A DNA stretch of 64,000 bases from Alphaproteobacteria bacterium (GTDB lineage Bacteria; Pseudomonadota; Alphaproteobacteria; Sphingomonadales; Sphingomonadaceae): positions 1 through 64,000 of the forward strand of contig JAFANP010000004.1 of the NCBI GenBank assembly GCA_019232625.1, written 5' to 3'. How positions within the stretch are numbered: position 1 is the first letter of the stretch; the number at the start of each line of letters is the position of its first letter. Shown here piece after piece: positions 55,996 through 64,000 of this stretch. The notes below the pieces were generated by a model, which made no database searches, was not told the origin of the DNA, and saw only the letters and a list, made by a program, of their open reading frames with translations. Both the position numbers and the translations under genes were made by a program.

Positions 55996-58313
55996 TGGCG
56001 AGCGCGGCCCCCGCAGCGCCGGCCCGGCTCGGGCTCGGCCTCGCCGCGGTGGCCGCCGCCGCGGCCCTGTCGGCGGGCCTTCTCTACTGGGCGGTCGGCA
56101 ATCCCGTCTTCGCCGCCGCCTTCGCCGCGGGCTTCGTCGCGCTGGGGGCGCCGCTGGCCTGGCTCGGACGCGGGGCGCCGCGGGCCGCGGCTCCGGACCC
56201 GGTGCCGGCGCTCGACCGCGCCTTGCTTCGGGACGTGCTTGACGGCAGCCCGGACCCGCTCGCGGTGACGGATTCCGAAGGGAGGCTGGTCGCCGCCAAT
56301 GCGGCCTATGACGCGGGAATCGGCGCCGACCCTCGCGCCGTCCCCGAGCTGGCGGAAGCGATCGAGGGGGCCCGGCGCGACGGCGCCGGCCATGCCGCCG
56401 GCCAGCGCTACCGCGTCGACGTGTCGCGCGCCGGCGCGGGCGGCGGCCGGTTCCTTTGGCGCTTCCACCCCGTCGAGGGCGCCGCCGCCGCGGACGACGG
56501 CCGCCGCCTCACCGGCGGCGAGGCCGGGGAGCGTCTCGCCGGCGCCGGCGTCATGACCGCGCTCACCGATGCGGAGGGGCGGCTCGTCGCCGCCAACCGC
56601 GCCTTTCTCGCACGCTCCGCCGCCGAGTCGGGCACGCCGCTGGCGGAAATCCTCGCCGCGGGCGAGGACGGGCGGTTCCGCTTCGCCCGCGAAGGCGCCG
56701 AGGCAGGGCCGCTGCGCATCCTCCACGTCCCCGTCGGCGCGGGCGAGGCCGGACCGATCCTCTTCCTGCTCCTCGACGAGACGGGTGGCGGGCACGACCG
56801 CGGCGGGAGCCTCAACGGCCTCCTCGAGATCCTTCCGCTCGGGCTCGCTCTGGCCGACCGGGACGGGCGCTTCGTCTATCTCAACTCGGCCTTCCGCCGC
56901 GCCGCCGGCCTGTCGCGCAACGCCGCGCCCACCTGGCCGAGCGACCTCGTCGTCGACGAGGACAAGGCGGCGGTCGCCGACAGCGTGCGGCGCTTCGCCC
57001 GCGGCCCTTCGCTCTCCGGGGACATAGCGGTGCGCCTCAAGACCCGGGCCGACGAGCCGGTCGCCCTCACCGTCGCGGGCGCTCGGGGCCTCGGCGACGC
57101 CGCCGTGCTGCTCAGCCTCAAGGACAATAGCGAGGAGGATCGCCTGAAGCGGCAGGTCGCGCAGGCGACGAAGATGCAGGCGGTGGGGCAGCTCGCCGGC
57201 GGCGTCGCCCACGACTTCAACAACATCCTCACCGCGATCATCGGCCATTGCGACCTCATGCTGATGCGCCACGCGCCCGGCGACAGCGACTATGACGACA
57301 TCCAGCAGATCCGCTCCAACTCGAACCGCGCGGCGAGCCTGACGCGGCAGCTGCTCGCTTTCTCGCGCCAGCAGACGCTGCGGCCGCAGGTGCTGCAGCT
57401 GCCGGACGTGATCTCGGAAGTGTCGACGCTTCTGAAGCGGCTGATGGGCGACACCGTGAAGCTGCAGGTCAAGCACGGCCGCAGCCTGGGCGCCGTCCGC
57501 GCCGACCCGGGCCAGCTCGAGCAGGTGATCGTCAACCTCGCCGTCAACGCGCGCGACGCGATGCTGGCGAAGGACGAGGCGGGCGGCGGCACCCTCACCC
57601 TCCACACCTATTCGGTCACCGCCGACGACGTCCGCCGGATGGGGAGCGAGATACTGCCGATCGCCGATTATACGGCGCTCCGCGTCTCCGACACCGGTAC
57701 CGGCATCCCGCCGCATCTCCTCCCCAAGATCTTCGAGCCCTTCTTCACCACCAAGGAGGTGGGGAAGGGGACCGGCCTCGGCCTTTCGACCGTCTACGGC
57801 ATCGTCAAGCAGTCCGGCGGCTTCATCTTCGCCGAGAGCGAGCCGGGCAAGGGCACCAGCTTCACCCTCTATTTCCCGGTCCACCGCGCCGAGGCCGTCA
57901 AGCCGCAGCGCAAGGCGCGGGAAACGGCGGGCGAGCTATGGGGCACCGGCACCATCCTTCTCGTCGAGGACGAGGCGACGGTGCGCGCGGTGGCGGAGCG
58001 GGCGCTGACCCGCCACGGCTATACGGTGCTCCTGGCCGAGAACGGCGAGGCGGCGCTGGAGATCCTCGCCGGGGAGCCCGAGCTCGACCTGATGATCTCG
58101 GACGTCGTGATGCCGACGATGGACGGGCCGACCACCGCCCGCGAGGCCCGCAAGACTCACCCGCAACTGCCGATCCTGTTCATCTCGGGCTATGCGGAGG
58201 AGCAGCTCAGGGAGTCGATCGACCTCGAGCGGGTCGCCTTCCTCGCCAAGCCGTTCAGCGTCCAGAAGCTCGCCGAAGCGACCCGCGACGCGCTGGCGAT
58301 GAAGGCGAAATAG
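55995..58313 (+). CDS. cckA: Hybrid sensor histidine kinase CckA
   Basis: The protein has 772 residues from GTG 55995, which overlaps the M13 stop (TAGTG). It has two N-terminal membrane helices, then two to three PAS-like regions (SPDPLAVTDSEGRLVAANAA; LEILPLGLALADRDGRFVYL). A HisKA domain with the phospho-accepting histidine at residue 406 (GQLAGGVAHDFNNILTAIIG) is followed by an HATPase domain (NLAVNARDAM, GTGLGLSTVYGIVKQSGG) and a receiver domain with aspartate 703 (LMISDVVMP) and FISGYAEE. This matches CckA of Caulobacter closely, the kinase that feeds ChpT and CtrA. chpT and ctrA are not in the window. Confidence 0.9.
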   Translation: MASAAPAAPARLGLGLAAVAAAAALSAGLLYWAVGNPVFAAAFAAGFVALGAPLAWLGRGAPRAAAPDPVPALDRALLRDVLDGSPDPLAVTDSEGRLVAANAAYDAGIGADPRAVPELAEAIEGARRDGAGHAAGQRYRVDVSRAGAGGGRFLWRFHPVEGAAAADDGRRLTGGEAGERLAGAGVMTALTDAEGRLVAANRAFLARSAAESGTPLAEILAAGEDGRFRFAREGAEAGPLRILHVPVGAGEAGPILFLLLDETGGGHDRGGSLNGLLEILPLGLALADRDGRFVYLNSAFRRAAGLSRNAAPTWPSDLVVDEDKAAVADSVRRFARGPSLSGDIAVRLKTRADEPVALTVAGARGLGDAAVLLSLKDNSEEDRLKRQVAQATKMQAVGQLAGGVAHDFNNILTAIIGHCDLMLMRHAPGDSDYDDIQQIRSNSNRAASLTRQLLAFSRQQTLRPQVLQLPDVISEVSTLLKRLMGDTVKLQVKHGRSLGAVRADPGQLEQVIVNLAVNARDAMLAKDEAGGGTLTLHTYSVTADDVRRMGSEILPIADYTALRVSDTGTGIPPHLLPKIFEPFFTTKEVGKGTGLGLSTVYGIVKQSGGFIFAESEPGKGTSFTLYFPVHRAEAVKPQRKARETAGELWGTGTILLVEDEATVRAVAERALTRHGYTVLLAENGEAALEILAGEPELDLMISDVVMPTMDGPTTAREARKTHPQLPILFISGYAEEQLRESIDLERVAFLAKPFSVQKLAEATRDALAMKAK

Positions 58314-58328
58314 GCCGCCGGCGGCGGC

Positions 58329-58868
58329 TCAATCCGCGTGCTGCCGCGCCAGAACTTCGGCGTCGCTCGCCAGGCCGTGGAGATAGGCGCGCCGCTCGTC
58401 GCTTCCGGGCGCAAGCCTCGCCAGGTGCCTGCGCTGGGCGCCGGTGAGCCGGAACTCGCGATAGCCGCGCCCGGCGAGGCACCGGTCGAGCGACGCCTTC
58501 ATGAGGTCGCCGGCCTTGGCGATCTGCCGGTCCGGGCCGATCATGCGGACCGCGCCGGCCGTGGAGCCGGCGCCCGCCACCGCGTCGACGGCGACGCCGC
58601 CGCCGGCATTGGGGTCGAAGGTCGCGCCGGGTCCCGCCGTCGGGTCGTTCTCGATCATCCGGGACGCGACGACGAGCGCCCTCGCCGGGTCGCTGCCGGC
58701 GAGATCGAGCGCCGCGGCCTCGCGGGCGCAGGCGAGCGAATCCTCGCGATAGGCGGCGAACGAGACTCCCGCCTTGCCCCAGCTCCGCCCCGCGCCGGCG
58801 GAGACCAGCTTCGCCCCGGCGGGGCCTGAGAGGAGGACGGCGGCGAGGAGGAGGAAGGCGGCGCGCAT
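58329..58868 (-). CDS. Hypothetical secreted protein
   Basis: The 179-residue protein has a signal peptide (MRAAFLLLAAVLLSGPAGA). The mature part has CAREAAALDL, RMIENDPTAGPGATFDPNAG, an Ala/Gly/Val-rich stretch and a final helical part with CLAGRGYREFRLTGAQRRHL. Two cysteines could form a disulfide. I do not recognise a family, although similar small secreted proteins occur in sphingomonads. It faces cckA tail to tail. Confidence 0.7.
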   Translation of the reverse strand: MRAAFLLLAAVLLSGPAGAKLVSAGAGRSWGKAGVSFAAYREDSLACAREAAALDLAGSDPARALVVASRMIENDPTAGPGATFDPNAGGGVAVDAVAGAGSTAGAVRMIGPDRQIAKAGDLMKASLDRCLAGRGYREFRLTGAQRRHLARLAPGSDERRAYLHGLASDAEVLARQHAD

Positions 58869-58955
58869 GCGGGAAGGCTAACATGAACCCAAACGGGTTC
58901 AAAGCCCGCGAAATAATGGTTTCGCCAGCGCTTCGAAGGCCTTAAGCGCATCGCG

Positions 58956-59309
58956 GTGACCGCCGCCCGTTCCGTGCTGATCGTCGAGGACGAATCGCTC
59001 ATCTCGATGATGCTCGAGGATTTCCTCGAGTCCCTCGGCTATCTCGTCGCCGGGACCTGCGAGACGGTGGGCGACGCGCTCGAGCGGGTCGAGCAGGGCG
59101 ATTTCGACGTCGCCATCGTCGACGTGAACCTGAACGGCGAGCGGATCTGGCCGGTGGCCGATCGCCTCGCCGCCAAGGGAATACCCTATGTGCTGGCGAC
59201 CGGCGGCCATATCGAGCCGCCGCCCGAAGCCCATGCCGGCGTGCCGGTCCTGTCCAAGCCCTTCACCCTCGACGCGATCGAGCCGGTGATCGAGGAAGCC
59301 TGCAAATAG
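58956..59309 (+). CDS. Single-domain response regulator
   Basis: The 117-residue protein is a lone receiver domain starting at GTG 58956. VLIVEDESLISMMLEDFLES gives the acidic pair, aspartate 56 in VAIVDVNLNGE is the phosphorylation site, the switch threonine is in LATGGH, and the lysine is in VLSKPFTL. Without an output domain it probably acts as a phosphate sink or protein-binding switch. It lies close to cckA but is separated from it by an opposite-strand gene; a link is only possible. Confidence 0.9.
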   Translation: MTAARSVLIVEDESLISMMLEDFLESLGYLVAGTCETVGDALERVEQGDFDVAIVDVNLNGERIWPVADRLAAKGIPYVLATGGHIEPPPEAHAGVPVLSKPFTLDAIEPVIEEACK

Positions 59310-59377
59310 CGAAGGCGAAAATTGCGCTTCCCAGCGCCGTCCCCGTGTGCGAAGCGGGGGGGGCGAGGAGAAAAGCT

Positions 59378-59794
59378 TTGCGCCTCAAGACCTTGACCTA
59401 CACGAGCCGGGCACGGCTCGATCTTTCCTCCGCCGACCTGGCGGACATCCACCAGTCCGCGCGCCACCTGAACGCGCTCGACGGGATCACCGGCCTGCTG
59501 ATGTTCGACGGCACCCGCTTCCTGCAGATCGTCGAGGGGTCCGAGGAAGCCGTCACCGACCTCGTCGAGCGGTTGCGCACCGATCCCCGCCACTCCGCGA
59601 TCGAGGTGCGGGACGAGCGCTTCGTCGGCGCCCGATCCTTCGCCGACTGGTCGATGGAGCTGGTCCGGGTCAGCGCCGGCTATCTCAGCGCGCGCCAGGA
59701 GGTCGAGGAGATCCTGCCCGCCACCGTCGCGCCGGCCGTTCGCGAGCTGGTGCTCGGCATGTCCGGGGCGATGGCTACGCTGGAGATGGAATGA
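59378..59794 (+). CDS. BLUF-domain blue-light photoreceptor
   Basis: The 138-residue protein starts at TTG 59378 with GAGGAG seven bases ahead. The FAD-binding BLUF domain spans residues 1-95, with the key tyrosine in [15 protein letters not shown], asparagine in [16 protein letters not shown], glutamine in [11 protein letters not shown] and tryptophan in ADWSMEL. A C-terminal helical tail of about 40 residues ([11 protein letters not shown]) completes a short, single-domain BLUF protein. It would transmit light by protein contacts. Its last 20 bases overlap the end of trmFO. Confidence 0.9.
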   Translation: MRLKTLTYTSRARLDLSSADLADIHQSARHLNALDGITGLLMFDGTRFLQIVEGSEEAVTDLVERLRTDPRHSAIEVRDERFVGARSFADWSMELVRVSAGYLSARQEVEEILPATVAPAVRELVLGMSGAMATLEME

Positions 59795-61118
59795 GCCGCG
59801 CCTGCGGCGCCAGCCACTCGGCGAGGGCGGCGCGCGCGCGGCCCGTGTAGAGCGCCTTGCGGTCCGCTTTCCTCGATTTGCCCGCGATCGGCGGGAACAG
59901 CCCGAAATTGACGTTCATCGGCTGGTAGCTGGCGGCGTCGGCGCCGCCGGTGATGTGGCCGAGGAGGGCGCCGAGCGCCGTCTCCGCCGGCGGCGGCGCG
60001 AGCGCCCGCCCAGCCCGCTCCGCGGCGGCGAAGCGACCGGCGAGAAGCCCGACCGCGGCCGATTCCACATAGCCCTCGCAGCCCGTGATCTGCCCGGCGA
60101 AGCGGATGTGCGGCGCCTTCCTCAGCCTCAGCTCCCGGTCGAGCAGCATCGGGCTGTTGATGAAGGTGTTGCGGTGCAGGCCGCCGAGCCGGGCGAATTC
60201 CGCCTTCTCGAGCCCGGGGATGGTGCGGAACAGGCGGACCTGCTCGGCATGCTTCAGCTTGGTCTGGAAGCCGACCATGTTCCACAAGGTGCCCAGGGCA
60301 TTGTCCTGGCGCAGCTGCACGACGGCGTGGGGCCAACGGCCTGTCCTTGGATCGTCGAGGCCCACCGGCTTCATCGGGCCGTAGCGGAGCGTGTCCACGC
60401 CGCGCTCCGCCATCACCTCGATCGGCATGCAGCCCTCGAAATAGGGCGTGTCCTTCTCCCACGCCTTGAACTCGGTCTTCTCGCCCTCGATCAGGCCCCG
60501 GTGGAAGGCGAGATACTGCTCCTTCGTCATCGGGCAGTTGATGTAGTCGTGGGTGTCGCCCTTGTCCCAGCGCGAGGCCATCCAGCACACGTCCATGTCG
60601 ATGCTGTCGCGATGGACGATCGGAGCGATCGCGTCGAAGAAGGCGAGGGCGTCGGTGCCGGTGGCGGCGCCGATCGATTCGGCCAGCGTCATCGCGGTCA
60701 GCGGGCCGGTCGCGACGATCGTGGCGCCGGAGGCGGGGAGGGCGTCGACCCGCTCGCGCACCAGTTCGACGTTGGGGTGCGCGGCGAGGCGCGCGGTGAC
60801 GGCGGCGGCGAAGCCCTCCCGGTCGACGGCGAGCGCCGAGCCGGCCGGCACGCGATGCACGTCCGCCGCGGCCATGATCAGCGAGCCGAGCGCGCGCATC
60901 TCCGCGTGGAGCAGGCCGACGGCGTTGTGGTCGGCATCGTCGGAGCGGAAGCTGTTCGAGCAGACCAGCTCTGCAAGCGCGTCGCCCTGATGCGCCGGAG
61001 TCGTGTCGCCGCCGCCCCGCATCTCGCTGAGCCGCACCTTCGTCCCCGCCTCGGCGAGCTGCCATGCGGCTTCCGACCCGGCAAGACCGCCGCCGATGAT
61101 ATGAACCTGGTGAGTCAT
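59775..61118 (-). CDS. trmFO: Methylenetetrahydrofolate-tRNA-(uracil-5-)-methyltransferase
   Basis: The 447-residue flavoprotein makes ribothymidine 54 in tRNA from methylenetetrahydrofolate. It opens [20 protein letters not shown], contains [20 protein letters not shown] and [18 protein letters not shown], and shows [20 protein letters not shown], all family hallmarks. The C-terminal [13 protein letters not shown] is also present. It is tail to tail with the BLUF gene. Confidence 0.96.
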   Translation of the reverse strand: MTHQVHIIGGGLAGSEAAWQLAEAGTKVRLSEMRGGGDTTPAHQGDALAELVCSNSFRSDDADHNAVGLLHAEMRALGSLIMAAADVHRVPAGSALAVDREGFAAAVTARLAAHPNVELVRERVDALPASGATIVATGPLTAMTLAESIGAATGTDALAFFDAIAPIVHRDSIDMDVCWMASRWDKGDTHDYINCPMTKEQYLAFHRGLIEGEKTEFKAWEKDTPYFEGCMPIEVMAERGVDTLRYGPMKPVGLDDPRTGRWPHAVVQLRQDNALGTLWNMVGFQTKLKHAEQVRLFRTIPGLEKAEFARLGGLHRNTFINSPMLLDRELRLRKAPHIRFAGQITGCEGYVESAAVGLLAGRFAAAERAGRALAPPPAETALGALLGHITGGADAASYQPMNVNFGLFPPIAGKSRKADRKALYTGRARAALAEWLAPQARLIPSPA

Positions 61119-61365
61119 CGGGCGACCTTGGAAGCAGCGGGGCGGCGGCGCAACGGGTTGATGGGCGGCGGTGCGTCCGAGGCGCCTGAGGACGCCATCC
61201 GGCGTGGCCCGGCGTCGAGGGACCGCGCCACCGGCTAACCCTCGCCTTCGGTGTCCGGCTTTCGTCTCACTTTGGGCTTTGGTGGGCGTGCAATGAGGCT
61301 GTGCGGAGCAGCGACCATCGCTTATCGCTGATCGCCTTTACTGTAGAGGGGGAGGGAAGCTCGAG

Positions 61366-62262
61366 ATGATAGAAAGACAATCGCTGGTCACTTACTGGCT
61401 TCCGTCGGTCGGCATCGGACAAGAAGGGCAGATGAAGATCGTTCATGTGCCGCTTCTAGACATCCTGAACTACAAGCGCGCCGATGGCTCCCTGCAGGTC
61501 GATGTGGTCAACTTGTGGGGGGCGAGCTTCACGCTGCCGAGCGTCTTTCCCACCATTCCTCTCGCCCTCGATCCCGACCTGGAAAAGGCTCTCACCGACG
61601 GAAGCGTTCAGAAGCTTCAGGCCGCCGGAGTGAAGGTCGTCCTCACCATCGCCGGATCGGGCGGCAACTCCGTCGGCTGGGATTCCGTGCCGGCCGCCTC
61701 GATCTACCCGTTCGCCAAATATCTCGACGAGACCATATTGGGTGAGGCCGGCTACGGCCTCGACGGGGTCGACATCGACGCCGAATATGCCCGGCAGGGC
61801 ACGGGCACGCTTCCAGCGGTGGTGCGGGCCATGCGCGAAACCTTTCCGAGCACGAAGATAATCTCCAAGGCCCTGTGGTCGGATCTGGGCATCATCAGGG
61901 AGATCGCCCCCGATCTGAGCTTCGGAAGCATCATGACCTACGGCGACGACGCGGGCGGCCTGGAGAGCATCTTCAACTCCTACGTCGAGCACGGCATGGC
62001 TCCCGAGAAGATGGCGATCGGGGTCAGCGCCGGCCCGGTGGGCCACGGCCCGCAATTCACCTCGATCCCGACCGCGCAGGCGCTGGCCGGCTGGCAGCCG
62101 GCGAACGGGCGGAAGATGGGGATGATGGTCTGGAGCTTTTCCCAGGACATCCAGCAGTTCACCGCCTGGCCGCAGAACCAGCCGGACAAGACGTTTCCCA
62201 ATCCGGATGACCACAGCGTCCAGCGCGCGATCATACGGGTCTTCGACGAGGTCGCGCCCTAG
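61366..62262 (+). CDS. GH18-family glycoside hydrolase (Endo H/chitinase-like), no signal peptide
   Basis: The 298-residue protein has the GH18 barrel. LQAAGVKVVLTIAGSGGN is the SxGG-type strand, and GLDGVDIDAEYARQG is the catalytic DxxDxDxE with the acid glutamate. SIMTYGDDAGG and MGMMVWSFSQD are the later substrate strands. The order and size resemble endo-beta-N-acetylglucosaminidases of the Endo H group. No signal peptide is visible at ATG 61366 (MIERQSLVTYWLPSVGIG), which is unusual for this family. GGGGGAGGGAAG lies upstream. The 61119-61365 gap shows no gene. Substrate is unknown. Confidence 0.82.
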   Translation: MIERQSLVTYWLPSVGIGQEGQMKIVHVPLLDILNYKRADGSLQVDVVNLWGASFTLPSVFPTIPLALDPDLEKALTDGSVQKLQAAGVKVVLTIAGSGGNSVGWDSVPAASIYPFAKYLDETILGEAGYGLDGVDIDAEYARQGTGTLPAVVRAMRETFPSTKIISKALWSDLGIIREIAPDLSFGSIMTYGDDAGGLESIFNSYVEHGMAPEKMAIGVSAGPVGHGPQFTSIPTAQALAGWQPANGRKMGMMVWSFSQDIQQFTAWPQNQPDKTFPNPDDHSVQRAIIRVFDEVAP

Positions 62263-62293
62263 CGCGGCGCGAGTGGGACCACTCCTGGCCGCC

Positions 62294-62827
62294 CTAGGTG
62301 CGGGCGGGAAGGAAGCGGCTGTTCCTGAGCAGGGCGGCGGCGACGAGGCTGACCAGCACGCCCACCGGGAAGATCTCGGCGAAGGTCATCGGAAGCCGCC
62401 ACAGCGGGTTGGCGTAGCTGCGGCGGAAGTCGGCCATCTCGGCGGCGTAGCGGGCGAGCGCCTGCCCGCTCACGCCCGCAGCCTTCCGCTGCGCGATCAT
62501 CGCATCGGCATAGGTCGCCGCGAAATCGCTGCCGCTCAATCCCGATCCGATCTCCCATGCCGCGACGTAGAAGAGCCCGGCGACGAAGGCGATGCCGAGG
62601 CCGAGGCCGAAGGCGGGCCAGAAGCGTATCGTGCCGCCGCAGGGGCCGTCGCGTCGCTGCTTGATAGCGATGAAGATGGTGGTGAAGGCGAGGAGCATGG
62701 TCGCGTAGCCGACCAGCATGCCCCATTCCATCATCTGGCCGCCGCTCATCGACAGAGTCATGACGGTGAGCGGCACGCCCGCGACGAGGCCGGCGATGGT
62801 GCCGTAGCCAAGGATGGTCTTGAGCAT
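62294..62827 (-). CDS. DUF4199 membrane protein
   Basis: The 177-residue protein has four membrane helices: ILGYGTIAGLVAGVPLTVMT, WGMLVGYATMLLAFTTIFIA with the following IKQRRDG loop, FGLGLGIAFVAGLFYVAAWE, and FAEIFPVGVLVSLVAAALL. This is the DUF4199 layout common in sphingomonads and Bacteroidetes. Its function is unknown. It lies downstream of the frameshifted LuxR-type gene on the same strand. Confidence 0.82.
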   Translation of the reverse strand: MLKTILGYGTIAGLVAGVPLTVMTLSMSGGQMMEWGMLVGYATMLLAFTTIFIAIKQRRDGPCGGTIRFWPAFGLGLGIAFVAGLFYVAAWEIGSGLSGSDFAATYADAMIAQRKAAGVSGQALARYAAEMADFRRSYANPLWRLPMTFAEIFPVGVLVSLVAAALLRNSRFLPART

Positions 62828-62912
62828 CGTCCTGTCCCCCTATTCGACAACCTCCCCTAGGCGCCCCAGCCGGACGGGAAAATCAATCGCCCGAAAGGGT
62901 GATTTCGCGGGA

Positions 62913-63355
62913 TTAGGGCAAAATCCCCAGGCTGCGGGCGCGTGCAACGGCTTCGGTTCGTCGGCGCGCCTCGAGCTTCTCGCAAAGCCTCGCGACGTGG
63001 GTCTTGACCGTGTGCGGCGAGATGTGGAGCGCGGCGGCGACCTCCTTGTTGGAGCCCCCGTCGGCGATCGCCCGGAGCACCGCCAGCTCGCGATCGCTGA
63101 TGCCGGCGAGGCCTGGGCCGCGGCAGTCCCGCCCGGCGCGGAGGGCGCGCGCCGCGCGAAGAGGCGCGCGCCGGCCCACAGGCCGAGGGCGAGGAAGCCT
63201 GCCGCGACCAGCACCAGATAGAGGTCGGCCGTGCGGGCGCGGGCGAGCCGCTGATATTGCACCCAGTCCAGCGCCGCCGCGCCCGCGGCCAGAGCGAGGC
63301 CGTAGAGGAGGAGCTGCGGATAGGTGACGGCGCGGGCGGCGCGGCGGCGGGGCAT
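62913..63355 (-). pseudogene. Membrane-anchored LuxR-type regulator, frameshifted in the linker
   Basis: The first frame (from 63355) gives two membrane helices, LLLYGLALAAGAAALDWVQY and DLYLVLVAAGFLALGLWAGA, then RLFARRAPSAPG. The second frame gives a LuxR helix-turn-helix, GISDRELAVLRAIADGGSNK and ISPHTVKTHVARLCEKLEAR, ending LGILP. One missing G in GGGCGGGAC near 63125-63140 would join them as APGGDCRGPGLAGIS. The whole matches small sphingomonad regulators with two helices and a C-terminal LuxR domain. It is either truly broken or a one-base sequencing error. Confidence 0.8.
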
Positions 63356-63414
63356 GGCCGCAGCGTAGCGCGCCGCGGCCGCCGTTCAAGCGCCTCGCCG
63401 CCCGCGACGGGCGC

Positions 63415-64000
63415 TCAGTCCCCCTCGATCACCGCGTCGCTGGCGCTCAGCGTCTGGTCCTCGACGTCGACCACCGCCTCGGCCTCGTCCTCGCTCTCCT
63501 CGATGCGGGCCGCCGAGACGACCTGCTCGCCGGGAGCCACCTTGAAGATCGTCACGCCCTGGGTGTTGCGCCCGGCGATGCGGATGTCGCCGACGGTGGT
63601 GCGGATGAGCTTCGCCTGGTCGGTGACCAGCATCAGCTGCTGGCCGTTATGGGCGGGGAAGGAGGCGACGACGCAACCGTTCCTCGCCGAGGTCTCGATG
63701 TTGGTGATGCCCTGGCCGCCGCGATTGCTGCGGCGATATTCGTAGGCGGAGGTGCGCTTGCCGAAGCCGTTCTCGGTGACGGTGAGGATGAACTCCTCCG
63801 CGGCCTCGAACTCGGCCATCCGCTCGGGCGGCAGCGAGGGCGGATTCTCGTTCTCCTTCCACGGCGCGGCGCGCAGATAGGCCTCGCGCTCCTCCACGCT
63901 CGCGTCGAATCCCTTGAGGATCGAGAGCGAGATGACCTCGTCGTCCTCGCGCAGCCGGATGCCGCGCACGCCTGCGGCGGTGCGCGACTGGAACTCGCGC
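63415..64000 (-). CDS. gyrA: DNA gyrase subunit A, C-terminal part (5' end outside window)
   Basis: The visible 194 residues are the last blades of the GyrA beta-pinwheel, with GVRGIRLREDDEVISLSI, FILTVTENGFGKRTSAYEYR, GQGITNIETSARNGCVVASF and RTTVGDIRIAGRNTQGVTIF. An acidic tail (EESEDEAEAVVDVEDQ) closes the protein. The GyrA box and the catalytic tyrosine lie beyond the window. A short GC hairpin (CGCCCGCGACGGGCG) lies just downstream at about 63398-63412. Confidence 0.95.
   Translation of the reverse strand, partial: REFQSRTAAGVRGIRLREDDEVISLSILKGFDASVEEREAYLRAAPWKENENPPSLPPERMAEFEAAEEFILTVTENGFGKRTSAYEYRRSNRGGQGITNIETSARNGCVVASFPAHNGQQLMLVTDQAKLIRTTVGDIRIAGRNTQGVTIFKVAPGEQVVSAARIEESEDEAEAVVDVEDQTLSASDAVIEGD

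Noticed and set aside
62913-63355. Programmed ribosomal frameshift in the LuxR-type gene
   Set aside because: There is no slippery heptamer or stimulatory structure that I can recognise, and a one-base loss in a G run is simpler.

Overview
The window is about 64 kb of high-GC DNA; 60-base lines I counted by hand in coding regions gave 75-77% G+C. It comes from an alphaproteobacterium, most likely of the order Sphingomonadales. The evidence is the gene content and gene order (purMN facing DUF2066-hda-ppk1-ppx; lptD-surA-pdxA-rsmA; pepA-holC-ndk), a CckA-type hybrid kinase, and intergenic palindromes of the kind widespread in sphingomonad genomes (CTTCGACA..CTCAG..GAACGG). Assignment to a genus is not possible from the sequence alone. 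Genes are tightly packed with many ATGA/GTGA overlaps. I found no rRNA, tRNA, CRISPR array or insertion sequence.

Region by region. 1-1.5 kb: the 3' end of an RHS polymorphic toxin with an HNH nuclease tail, followed by its probable immunity gene; the tail and immunity gene are much more AT-rich than the core. 1.9-6.1 kb: a giant RTX calcium-binding exoprotein and two sphingomonad palindromes. 6.1-11.5 kb: a TM2 protein and a translationally coupled four-gene catabolic operon (amidohydrolase, M19 dipeptidase-like protein, bile-acid/sodium-type symporter, ornithine cyclodeaminase-like protein). 11.5-21.3 kb: a PhyH dioxygenase, an SPFH/NfeD/cytochrome c operon, a CitE-like lyase, two secreted peptidases (M13, DUF885) and a second RTX protein. 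21.5-35.8 kb: housekeeping genes (L,D-transpeptidase, guaB, rsmB-like, TPR protein, rsmA, pdxA, surA, lptD, pepA, holC, ndk, purN, purM). 35.9-47.3 kb: DUF2066, Hda-like protein, ppk1, ppx, I78 inhibitor, rnd, an FAD oxidoreductase, aspS and PPK2. 47.3-58.3 kb: a frameshifted PAP2/haloperoxidase gene, an AraC-type regulator, greB, slt, dapA, smpB, DUF2062, a second M13 peptidase and cckA. 58.3-64 kb: a single-domain response regulator, a BLUF photoreceptor, trmFO, a GH18 enzyme, DUF4199, a frameshifted LuxR-type regulator and the 3' end of gyrA.

How the genes work together. Three genes cover polyphosphate synthesis, hydrolysis and use (ppk1, ppx, PPK2). Six metallohydrolase or peptidase genes and one peptidase inhibitor point to a peptide-scavenging lifestyle. 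The outer-membrane assembly genes lptD and surA sit together as usual.

The most unusual signal is inside aspS. Codons of about 45432-45857, matching the bacterial GAD insert domain, drop to about 53% G+C and carry roughly 50 residues beyond the usual domain. This looks like a mosaic segment imported by recombination. The RHS tail with its immunity gene is the second clear sign of horizontal transfer.
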